A DNA stretch of 37,450 bases. Source: an uncultured SAR86 cluster bacterium. GTDB lineage: Bacteria; Pseudomonadota; Gammaproteobacteria; Magnimaribacterales; D2472. The notes under the pieces were generated by a model that did no database searches, was not told the origin of the DNA, and saw only the letters and a program-made list of their open reading frames with translations. Of the stretch, positions 1 through 8,639 are shown piece by piece. Position 1 is the first letter of the stretch. Each line of letters starts with the position of its first letter. The stretch is from positions 1-37,450 of the forward strand of contig CACBPT010000008.1 in the NCBI GenBank assembly GCA_902541245.1, written 5' to 3'. Position numbers and translations under genes: made by a program.

Positions 1-165
1 ATATCTATAATCCTAGGAAGCAAGGATAAGTTGGTTGATTTAAAGGCCGTTGAATCATTTTCAAATATAGTGCCATGTAAAACTCACACTGTTGAAGAAG
101 CAGGGCATTTCCTATTTTTTGAGCAACCCAATGAGCTTAGTAAACTAATTTCTCAACTTGCTTAA
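1..165 (+). CDS. Alpha/beta hydrolase, C-terminal fragment (5' end outside window)
   Basis: Frame 1 open from base 1 to TAA at 163-165; ...VEEAGHFLFFEQPNELSKLISQLA*, typical C-terminal catalytic-His region of alpha/beta hydrolases. Confidence 0.65.
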   Translation: MSIILGSKDKLVDLKAVESFSNIVPCKTHTVEEAGHFLFFEQPNELSKLISQLA

Positions 166-173
166 TAATTAGC

Positions 174-1940
174 CTAAGTCCAAATAAATAAAATCATTGG
201 AATTGAAATGGCAACAATGACACATTCCAATGGCAGACCCAAACGCCAATAATCTCCAAATTTATAGTTACCAGGAGCCATCACCAAAGTATTGCATTGA
301 TGCCCAATCGGCGATAAAAATGCACAACTTGCCCCAACAGCTACTGCCATTAAAAAGGGTTCAACCGGCTGCCCCACTTGGAGAGCAAGATTTGCTGCAA
401 TAGGAGCCATGATCACTGCAGTTGCCGCATTATTGACAATATCTGATACAAACATTGTGATCACCAAGATCATCAAGATCAACCATGGAAGAGCCATGCC
501 ATCAGTAGTTGTAGATATGAAATTGGCAATATTTAGTGAGATTCCAGAAGTCTCGAGCGCCTGCCCAACAGGAATCATAGCTGCAAGCATAACAACAACA
601 GGCCATTCAATGTTTCTATAAAGATTGCCGTTTAGAACTCTTATTGAGATAAAAGCTATGACACATAGCAAGAAGGCTACAACAATATCAACGACATTAA
701 ACGCAGTTAGGCCTATTGCTAAACTAAAGAAGACCAAGCTTTTTAAAAGGCGACTCCTGCTTGGAATGGTTTGAAGATCTCTTTCCATTAGAGGCATTAA
801 TCCTAAATGTTTAATCCGTTCTTTGACACCCTCATCATCAATTGTTCTGACTCCTAACAACAAGACATCTCCAACTTTAAATGCCTCCCTAGCCAGCCTG
901 GTTCTAAATTTTGCACCTTGTCTCCACAAGCCAAGTAAGGCTAAATCTTCTGATGCAAGTCTTTTAAGAAATTCATGCTTTCGTCCAATTAGTCTTGAGC
1001 CAGCGGTTACCATGACTTCAATTTCAGCTAAATCAGATTCTTTGACAGTTATTAAATCATCTGCAATTTCAAATCCGAGGGCTTCTTGGATTTTAGAAAT
1101 ATCATCAGGCGATGTTTTTATTACTAAAGTTTGCCCAGGTTGAATTTTTCGACCCATCGAAACTCTTGATACGCTTCCACTTTCATTGACCAAGCCCATA
1201 ACTTCAGTCTCTTGGCCTGAAATCTTTTTAATTTCGGACAGTCTCATTCCAATTGCTTTACTGTCTTCTTTGACCCTAACTTCAAAAAGATAGTTTTTTA
1301 GATCAATGAGTCTTGTTATATTGTTGGTGTTTTCTCTGATCTTAACCAGTTTAAATCCAATAACTGCAATGAATATAACGCCCAGTATGCTAACCGCTAG
1401 GCCAACGAATGAATAGTCAAAGAAATTAAACGCCACGCCTGTGTAATCTTGTCTATACTGCGCAATGATAATGTTAGGAGGGGTACCAATAACAGTATTC
1501 ATTCCTCCAAGGATGCTGGCAAAAGCTAATGGCATAAGAAATTTTGAAGGATTCCACTCCATTTTTTGACACAGTGAAAGAGTGATTGGCAATAACAATG
1601 CCATGGCACCAATGTTGTTCATAAACGAAGATAAAAATGCTGCAACGATCATGATTAATATCAGATATTGATTTTCGCCTAAAGTGAGTCGAGAGATAAG
1701 ATTACCTGCTAAACTGACCATTCCAGCCTCTTGCAAGCCTCTGCTGATTAAGAGTACTAAAGCTACCGTAATGACAGCTGGGTGTCCAAAGCCTGAAAAT
1801 GCATTTTCTGCAGGCACAATTCCAAGTAAAACTAATGCCGCAAGACATACAAGAGTAACAGCATCATATCGCCACTTTCCCCAAATAAGCAGACCTATCA
1901 AAACACCTATGGTTAACGCAAGAATCGTTTGATCAGTCAT
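174..1940 (-). CDS. SLC13-family permease (DASS-like) with central TrkA-C/RCK_C domains
   Basis: 588-aa ORF; many TM segments; TVIGTPPNIIIAQ and SPIGHQCNTLVMAPGNYKFGDYWRLGLPL motifs; two central soluble TrkA-C-like segments. Confidence 0.9.
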   Translation of the reverse strand: MTDQTILALTIGVLIGLLIWGKWRYDAVTLVCLAALVLLGIVPAENAFSGFGHPAVITVALVLLISRGLQEAGMVSLAGNLISRLTLGENQYLILIMIVAAFLSSFMNNIGAMALLLPITLSLCQKMEWNPSKFLMPLAFASILGGMNTVIGTPPNIIIAQYRQDYTGVAFNFFDYSFVGLAVSILGVIFIAVIGFKLVKIRENTNNITRLIDLKNYLFEVRVKEDSKAIGMRLSEIKKISGQETEVMGLVNESGSVSRVSMGRKIQPGQTLVIKTSPDDISKIQEALGFEIADDLITVKESDLAEIEVMVTAGSRLIGRKHEFLKRLASEDLALLGLWRQGAKFRTRLAREAFKVGDVLLLGVRTIDDEGVKERIKHLGLMPLMERDLQTIPSRSRLLKSLVFFSLAIGLTAFNVVDIVVAFLLCVIAFISIRVLNGNLYRNIEWPVVVMLAAMIPVGQALETSGISLNIANFISTTTDGMALPWLILMILVITMFVSDIVNNAATAVIMAPIAANLALQVGQPVEPFLMAVAVGASCAFLSPIGHQCNTLVMAPGNYKFGDYWRLGLPLECVIVAISIPMILFIWT

Positions 1941-2068
1941 ATCTAACTTTTACACCTTTTATGTGAAACATCTAAGGACATCCTAACCAAAAAAACACAA
2001 CATGTAATTACTATTTGAGTTTATAGATAAGAATTTTTTATATCTGTTATGCAAGTTATACTGAACCA

Positions 2069-3097
2069 ATGAAAAGATTACTGGATATCATGAATAATTT
2101 ATTTGGGTTAGTCATCGCTCTAAATATTTTTCATCAAATTGTCTCAAGCACAGGGTACCTTGCTTTAAGCATTCCAATCATCAAAATACTTTACTGGGCG
2201 TCAATCATCATTTTTGCAATAGAATTAATACTCCGAATAGGTAGTGAAAAAAAACTCTCTTTTTTAATTTCAATCGATACCCTTGTTCTAATTAATCAAC
2301 TCTTTTTTTCTGTATATGATTTAAGAATTTTAAGATTATTCAGACTATTCGATATTTTCAGCCAATCCAAATTTTTATCGCCTACAAATACTCTCATTAA
2401 GACAATTGTTAAACAAAAAAATGCTTTGCTGGGATCACAGATTATGGTGATTTCAATATTATTAATTGTTTCAACATTTATCTACTTTCTTGAATCAGCT
2501 GTCCAACCGGAAGTTTTTGGCAGCATACCCTCAACCATGTGGTGGGGCATAGCAACTCTTACAACTGTTGGCTATGGAGATGTAGTGCCAATGACAGATT
2601 TAGGCAAGTTATTGGCAAGCTTTACGATGCTAGTGGGTATTGGTATGTTTGCATTGCCGGCAGCAATTCTAGCCTCTGCATACTATGAGGAAATTCAAAA
2701 GAAAAACTTTTTGGTCAGCTTTGAAGCTATTGCTTCTGTGCCTCTATTTCAAGAGCTCCCAATTGGAGCTGTTGGAAAAATTAATGAAAAACTACAAGTA
2801 ATTCTTTTGGCAGAGCATGAAACAATATTTTCAAAAGGTGACGAGGCTGACTCTATGTTTATCATTGAATATGGCAAGGTCAAAGTTGAAATAGACAATC
2901 CAGTTTTTTTAGTAGCAGGAGATTTTTTTGGAGAAATGGGTCTGCTGGGTAATGCACCTCGAAATGCAACCATTACAGCCGCTGATGATACAAAATTACT
3001 TGAATTAACAAAAGCAGATTTAGAGGAACTTTCAGAAGAACATCCTGGGCTGTTTAAAGAATTAGAGTTAAGCGCTTCTTCGAGAACTTCTAGTTAA
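2069..3097 (+). CDS. 6TM voltage-gated K+ channel with C-terminal cyclic nucleotide-binding domain (MlotiK1-like)
   Basis: S4-like LRILRLFRLFDIF; selectivity filter TLTTVGYGD; C-terminal cNMP fold with FFGEMGLLGNAPRNATI phosphate-binding cassette. Confidence 0.93.
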   Translation: MKRLLDIMNNLFGLVIALNIFHQIVSSTGYLALSIPIIKILYWASIIIFAIELILRIGSEKKLSFLISIDTLVLINQLFFSVYDLRILRLFRLFDIFSQSKFLSPTNTLIKTIVKQKNALLGSQIMVISILLIVSTFIYFLESAVQPEVFGSIPSTMWWGIATLTTVGYGDVVPMTDLGKLLASFTMLVGIGMFALPAAILASAYYEEIQKKNFLVSFEAIASVPLFQELPIGAVGKINEKLQVILLAEHETIFSKGDEADSMFIIEYGKVKVEIDNPVFLVAGDFFGEMGLLGNAPRNATITAADDTKLLELTKADLEELSEEHPGLFKELELSASSRTSS

Positions 3098-4260
3098 TCA
3101 TCGCCCTTATCAGGGGCAGCAGAATGAGAAATATCTTTTGATTTTAAGCCATCTGAAGAATATTCAGATATGTCTAATGGATCTGTATTTTCGACGTAAA
3201 CCGAAGTAGAAGGGTAAGCAAATTCAGAACCATTGCTACGCACTATTTTAATTATTTCAAAAATTAGATTTTGTTTTATTTTAGAAAAATCAGTTAGTCC
3301 AACAGGGTCTGTATAACATAAAACACGCAGATCAATGGAGCTAGAAGCTAGCTCTTCAGTTCTGGCAAATGACTCTTGGCCAGGATTTATTGCAAATTCT
3401 TCGGAAGTATTGATGAAGGTTGAAATCTCCTCACAGATTGTTGCTAGCTGCTCTTGGGTAGTTGAATAGATCAAGTTTATCGTCCAGCTAATTCTGCGAT
3501 ACTCCATGTTGCCATGATTGATAACCTTTACATCGGAAAGATCTTTATTAGGAACAAGCATAGGAGCCGTATCAAACATTCTGACTAAAGTTGATCGAAA
3601 GCCTATATCTTCAACTATGCCATGCAACGAGCCAGGAACTTCAATTCGATCACCTGGCTGAAATCTATTTTCACCAATAATTAAAAGACCTGAGATTAAA
3701 TTTTTAAATAAATCTTGCGCACCAAGCGCTACAGCCACTGAAAACAACCCAAGACCTGCGACTAGGGGGCCAATCTGTATGCCAAAAATATCTAAGATTA
3801 TCCCAAGACCAATGATCCAAATAATGATTCGCGCAGCTCTTTCAAGCCACATGGTCATGGATCTAGTTAAAACCGAGCTAGAGGTAAAAATTTGAAAAAC
3901 TGGAGCAATACTATTAGCTAAGGCACTAAAAATTGTAAAGGCTATCATGGCTTTAACAAGATTAGTTGCAAAGGTATCAGCAACGCCCGATAAAGGTAGA
4001 TAAACCGTTATAAAATAAAGAGCAACCGTTATAGGTATATAGCCCAAGGGTTTTTTTAAAGATTCTAAAAGGACATCGTCAATCTCTGAGTCAGTATTGG
4101 CGGTGAGAGTTTCCAACCATTTTAGTACTCTGCCAACAAAAAATGCTCTCCCAATGGCGCCAGCTATAAATATCAACAAAGAAACAATAATTTCTGTGAT
4201 ACCAATGCCTAGGAAACCTTCATCCCAAACATTCATAATAATCTCTGTTAATCCTTCCAT
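3094..4260 (-). CDS. MscS-family mechanosensitive ion channel
   Basis: 388 aa; Gly/Ala-rich pore helix VAGLGLFSVAVALGAQDLFKNLISGLLIIGENRFQPGDRIEV followed by typical MscS beta domain. Confidence 0.92.
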   Translation of the reverse strand: MEGLTEIIMNVWDEGFLGIGITEIIVSLLIFIAGAIGRAFFVGRVLKWLETLTANTDSEIDDVLLESLKKPLGYIPITVALYFITVYLPLSGVADTFATNLVKAMIAFTIFSALANSIAPVFQIFTSSSVLTRSMTMWLERAARIIIWIIGLGIILDIFGIQIGPLVAGLGLFSVAVALGAQDLFKNLISGLLIIGENRFQPGDRIEVPGSLHGIVEDIGFRSTLVRMFDTAPMLVPNKDLSDVKVINHGNMEYRRISWTINLIYSTTQEQLATICEEISTFINTSEEFAINPGQESFARTEELASSSIDLRVLCYTDPVGLTDFSKIKQNLIFEIIKIVRSNGSEFAYPSTSVYVENTDPLDISEYSSDGLKSKDISHSAAPDKGDD

Positions 4261-5021
4261 AGTTCACTCAAATTATATGAAAACATCGTTGAAATAGACT
4301 CATCTGATTTCTCTGCCAGCATCGGTGGATCCGAGTCGTGAAAAGATGAATATTGCAACATTATTTTAAAATCTTTATTTACCTTAAAATCTATGGCTAG
4401 AATCATACTTGTTTTGTAGTCATTCTCAAAATCATCAAGACTTGGTTGGAAATAGATTGTTGGATTAAAAGAAATATTTTCAGCTAGTTCAAAAATATTG
4501 TGAAGATAAAAACCAAGGCGATCTGTCTGCATGGATTTTCCCACAAGATCTGTCTCATCTTCGCCCAATAAACCGGCGCCAAATCGAGCAGTTTTTGACA
4601 GCTCATACCTTAATCCACCGCCAAACACCGATCTTTTTTTATAATTTCGAAAGGGATTTTCACTGTACTGAGCAAAGATTTCCCAATTAACTTGCTCCTC
4701 TCCAACTAAAATGTATCTGCCGTGCATGAAGGTTGATTCATCCATGGTAATTTCATTAGATTTTCTCTCACTTTGCTGCAGAATAAGAAAAGACTCTGCA
4801 TTTTCAGAGTTATTATCAAACCTGAGTTGAAGTGAGTAATAGTCTCTGTCTCTGTTTCCTCTAGATGCGTCAAGACTAGCTGAAATATTAGTAAAAAATC
4901 CTATTTCTCCTTCTCGTCTTAAATCTTCAATGTTTACAATAGCTTGTGTTAGAACGTTTGAAGATAAGGCACTAAAAACAGCAACAAAGATAAATTGAAG
5001 CTTATTTATTTTGTGCAACAT
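4248..5021 (-). CDS. Predicted outer-membrane beta-barrel protein (DUF481/YdiY-like)
   Basis: Likely start at internal Met (MLHKINKLQFIFVAVFSALSSNVLTQ, signal peptide); alternating beta pattern, GGGLRYELSKTARFGAGL. Confidence 0.65.
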   Translation of the reverse strand: MLHKINKLQFIFVAVFSALSSNVLTQAIVNIEDLRREGEIGFFTNISASLDASRGNRDRDYYSLQLRFDNNSENAESFLILQQSERKSNEITMDESTFMHGRYILVGEEQVNWEIFAQYSENPFRNYKKRSVFGGGLRYELSKTARFGAGLLGEDETDLVGKSMQTDRLGFYLHNIFELAENISFNPTIYFQPSLDDFENDYKTSMILAIDFKVNKDFKIMLQYSSFHDSDPPMLAEKSDESISTMFSYNLSELWKD

Positions 5022-7185
5022 AAACTCCCTCCCATCCAGCAGGTGGCGGATTAGTTGTAAATTCATCTATCCTTAATTTCATATGCTCGTAGTATAGTGC
5101 AAGCTCTTTAGATGATGAGATTAATTCATTGATTAAAATCTTGGCTTGCTCCCAGTCTTGAGAACGATATTTATCCAAGAAATTCATATGTTTTGTCAGG
5201 CAATCATTGGTTAATTTTGCATTTGATTCAAAACACGTAAAAATTGTTTCTGCAGCTGTCTTACCTTTAACTGCAATTTTATCTATTTCAATGATTTGAA
5301 AAGCAGAATTATTTAAAAAAGTATTTTCTCCTATGATCATGCTCAGTCCGTAGTTAGATGACTGGCTTTCAAGTCTAGAAGCTAGATTTACAGCATCGCC
5401 TAATACTGTATAGTCGAAGCGCTTATCAGATCCCATGTTGCCTACGATGCATTCTCCAGAATTAATGCCAATGCCTATTTCCAACTTGAAATTTAGACTA
5501 TCTTTCATCTCTTCGTTTAATTGAGACAAAGCTTTATTCATAGCATGAGCTGCCTTAATGGCTAATTCGCGGTGGTCAACTTGATCAGTAGGCGCATTCC
5601 AAAAGGCCATAATGCAATCACCCATGTATTTATCTATGGTGCCACCATGATCCAAAATTGCATTTGATAAAACGGTAAGTAAACGGTTAATGAGTTGCGT
5701 AAGAGCTTCAGGATCATCTTTGTATTGTTCTGAAATTTTGGTGAAACCTCTTATGTCAGAAAATAAAAAAGTCATCTCTTTTCTTTCCCCCCCTAGCACC
5801 AATGCATCGCTTGACTCAGCTAGGCGATTGACCATTTCTGGAGATAAATATTGCGCAAAGGCACCTCTAACTCGACTGCGCTCAAGTTCAGTGAACAAGA
5901 AATTAAAGAAAGTAATGGCTATATATGCAATCAATGAAATGATTAAAGGTGAAATTGGGTCTACCAAAAACAGTTTTGATTTAAAGAAATAGTAGCTTGA
6001 ACCAATAATTCCACCAGAACCCACTACAAAAATACTTAATCCTCCAATCGGGCCTAAAGCTTGGATGGCAAGAGTGATAAGTAAAGCCAAAACTAATCCA
6101 GCAACAAACTCGGCTCCAAATAACCAATCTGGTCTTTGTAAATATTCGTTAGCAAAGATTTGTTGAATAAATTGAGCAATGACAGTTACTCCAGGAATAT
6201 TTTTTTCAACTGGAGTTGAGCGGAGGTCTAATAATCCGGAGGCTGAGGTACCAACCAATGCAACCTTACCCTCAAAAAATTCTGGTTCAATAACTCCTGA
6301 TAAGACATCAGCAGCTGAAACAGTCTGAATATTTTTTGATGGAGCAAAATAAATCCAAGCATTTCCGCTTGCAGAGGTTGGAATAGTTAGGGAGCCTAAT
6401 TTGACATGATTGATGCCGGTTTGCGATCCAAACGCTTCTTCACTCGAAGCGTTTGAAGATTTTATTTGATAAGTCGATGCCCCAATAGCAACTCTTGTGA
6501 TTTCCAATGCAAGGCTTGGAATCAATTGATCACCAACTCTTTCAAAAGTAGGCAGTTGACGAACTATTGCATCATTGTTACCTATGCTCATTGACCCGAT
6601 ACCTTGGGCAGCATCTTCTAAAGACTTGATATTACCTTGAACGCCAAGATAGTTTGCAAGAAATTGTTTTGGATCATCGCCTTGAGTCACCAATCCATAC
6701 TTATTGCTGATACTTGATGATTGATTTTGATTACTTAAGGCTTGACCCAGCACAACTGTGCCGTGATTTGCAATGGCATCTGCAAATAATTGATCATTGT
6801 TGGGAAGGGCATTTAATTCTTTGCTTAGAATTTCGTTTTCAGGGTAGAGTGAAATTAAATTCTGTGGATTAGATCTATCAGGTTCAGCAAAGACTATATC
6901 AAAGCCCAAAGCTGCAGCTAAATATGCTTGATTGGTTAATTCAGCTAAGGTATTCCGTGACCAAGGCCATTGACCAATTTGGGCAAGAGAATTGTCATCT
7001 ATGTCAATTATTACAACAGGATCTTCAGCATAAATATTTCTTGGTAAGATTTCTTGAAAAGCATCAAAAGAAAAATTTTGTAAGTTCGTAAAAATTTGAA
7101 AAGGATTGATTAAGGGTAAAAAACTAATCAACATAGCGAAACCAAGCAAACCATAACGGATAAATTGTTTGCTGCCCTTTTTCAT
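5002..7185 (-). CDS. CHASE2-domain class III adenylate/guanylate cyclase
   Basis: N-terminal TM + CHASE2 (VIIDIDDNSLAQIGQWPWSRNTLAEL...; GKVALVGTSASGLLDLRSTPV), C-terminal cyclase with FLFSDIRGFT, TIDKYMGDCIMAFWNAP, DYTVLGDAVNLASRLE. Confidence 0.95.
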   Translation of the reverse strand: MKKGSKQFIRYGLLGFAMLISFLPLINPFQIFTNLQNFSFDAFQEILPRNIYAEDPVVIIDIDDNSLAQIGQWPWSRNTLAELTNQAYLAAALGFDIVFAEPDRSNPQNLISLYPENEILSKELNALPNNDQLFADAIANHGTVVLGQALSNQNQSSSISNKYGLVTQGDDPKQFLANYLGVQGNIKSLEDAAQGIGSMSIGNNDAIVRQLPTFERVGDQLIPSLALEITRVAIGASTYQIKSSNASSEEAFGSQTGINHVKLGSLTIPTSASGNAWIYFAPSKNIQTVSAADVLSGVIEPEFFEGKVALVGTSASGLLDLRSTPVEKNIPGVTVIAQFIQQIFANEYLQRPDWLFGAEFVAGLVLALLITLAIQALGPIGGLSIFVVGSGGIIGSSYYFFKSKLFLVDPISPLIISLIAYIAITFFNFLFTELERSRVRGAFAQYLSPEMVNRLAESSDALVLGGERKEMTFLFSDIRGFTKISEQYKDDPEALTQLINRLLTVLSNAILDHGGTIDKYMGDCIMAFWNAPTDQVDHRELAIKAAHAMNKALSQLNEEMKDSLNFKLEIGIGINSGECIVGNMGSDKRFDYTVLGDAVNLASRLESQSSNYGLSMIIGENTFLNNSAFQIIEIDKIAVKGKTAAETIFTCFESNAKLTNDCLTKHMNFLDKYRSQDWEQAKILINELISSSKELALYYEHMKLRIDEFTTNPPPAGWEGVYVAQNK

Positions 7186-7305
7186 ATGGCAATTATAACC
7201 CCCTAGATCCTTTCCTTATTGAAGGAAGGAATTTAAATGATAAATTGTCATCTTTTCATTATAATGTTGTAAATTTTTAATAGATACTATAAATCTATTA
7301 GTGAA

Positions 7306-8637
7306 ATGAAGTGTAAATTATGGGCCATAACTTTGGCATACCTTATCTTTGCATGCATTGATTTGTCTGCTCAGAATGTAGCTCCCACAATATCTGATCC
7401 TCAGGCGCTTGAGGCTATTGAGAAGAAAAAAGAAGAGGTTTTTCAGCAACTTTTTAAGGATCCAACCAATCTTTCACTGCTATTTGAATATGCCAACTTA
7501 TCAATAATAGTTGGAGATTTAGAGGGGGCTATTGGAGTTTTTGAGCAAATGCTAATTTATGATTCAGCTCTTCCCAGGATAAGATTAGAGCTTGGCGTTT
7601 TATATTTTCGTTTAGGCGCCTTTGCCTTAGCAAATAACTATCTTAAAAGTGTGAAGGAATACGATCCACCGCCAGCAGTTCTTGATAAAGTCGATCAATT
7701 CTTAGCTGCCATAGAGGATGCAGAGAATCCGATTCAATGGCAACAAAACATCAGCATAGGTTTTAAAAGAACCACCAATGGTAACTCAGGCATCAACGCT
7801 GATTTTATTGAGATTGGAGATTTTCTCTTAGATTTAGATTCAAGCTCAAAAAGGAAGAGTGATCGATCACGGCTCATGAATTATTCATTAAATATTACTC
7901 ATGATCTCAAACACCCCAGAGGTGACAATGCTCAGTACTTTTTTGCATATGGGGCAGATCGTTTGGATACATTCTCTCAATTTGATATTCAAACAAATAT
8001 CTTTTCAGCTAGAAGGAACTTTAATCTAGATGAAAATTATTTTTCTTTTTTTAATTTAGAAGACGCTGTTTTTGCCCCTAACATTAATTTTCTTAGGGTG
8101 GTGCTAAATAGGGAAGAGATTTTGCAAAGTATCAGAACCTCATTGGACTATAGCGGCCAGTTAGACAATGGATCTTCGATGCTTTTTAGTTATTATAAAG
8201 ATGCAAAAGCCTTTGATACCAGTTCACAAAAAAATGGCCACTTAACTGGCGTCAGCTTTGGTCAAAGCTTTGTTGGCATGGGCTCTCAAGCTCTAATAGG
8301 ATATAAATTATCCATAGAAAACTATAGAGCAAATGCTAAATATGAATATTTTGAAAATTATGGGATTGAATTTAGTTATGCTCAGCCCCTAGGTAACAAC
8401 TGGCAGTTTTCTTCCAAATACTCTTTTCAGGATAAGACTCATGATGATGATTATCCTTTATTTGGCGATCGACATGATCAGCTGGAAGCGTTGAGATTTA
8501 ATTTACTTAAACCCTATGGCAGCTGTTGGTCATTCAATTTTGGCATGGTTTTTTCAGATAGCAAAAGTACCATCAACATATATAAAAGACGATCTAATAA
8601 TTTTACTGCACAAGTTAACTATCAATGTTTCAAATAA
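7306..8637 (+). CDS. TPR + C-terminal beta-barrel outer-membrane protein, Slam (type XI secretion)-like
   Basis: Signal peptide, N-terminal TPR-like helices (EYANLSIIVGDLEGAIGVFEQMLIYDSALPRIRLELGVLYFRLGAFALANNYLKSV), then ~300-aa amphipathic beta-strand region; directly upstream of a TbpB-barrel-like exoprotein. Confidence 0.7.
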   Translation: MKCKLWAITLAYLIFACIDLSAQNVAPTISDPQALEAIEKKKEEVFQQLFKDPTNLSLLFEYANLSIIVGDLEGAIGVFEQMLIYDSALPRIRLELGVLYFRLGAFALANNYLKSVKEYDPPPAVLDKVDQFLAAIEDAENPIQWQQNISIGFKRTTNGNSGINADFIEIGDFLLDLDSSSKRKSDRSRLMNYSLNITHDLKHPRGDNAQYFFAYGADRLDTFSQFDIQTNIFSARRNFNLDENYFSFFNLEDAVFAPNINFLRVVLNREEILQSIRTSLDYSGQLDNGSSMLFSYYKDAKAFDTSSQKNGHLTGVSFGQSFVGMGSQALIGYKLSIENYRANAKYEYFENYGIEFSYAQPLGNNWQFSSKYSFQDKTHDDDYPLFGDRHDQLEALRFNLLKPYGSCWSFNFGMVFSDSKSTINIYKRRSNNFTAQVNYQCFK

Positions 8638-8639
8638 TT

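Noticed and set aside
823-1143. 106-aa plus-strand ORF within the SLC13 permease gene
   Set aside because: Antisense overlap with a well-supported CDS; no motif.
1941-2068. Search for tRNA, riboswitch or sRNA in this and other intergenic gaps
   Set aside because: Gaps are short and AT-rich; no cloverleaf or recognisable riboswitch core seen.
7208-7230. Inverted repeat TCCTTTCCTT-ATTG-AAGGAAGGA between the cyclase and Slam-like genes
   Set aside because: Imperfect (one bulge), no T-tract, lies in a divergent intergenic region; cannot be assigned as terminator or operator from one sequence.
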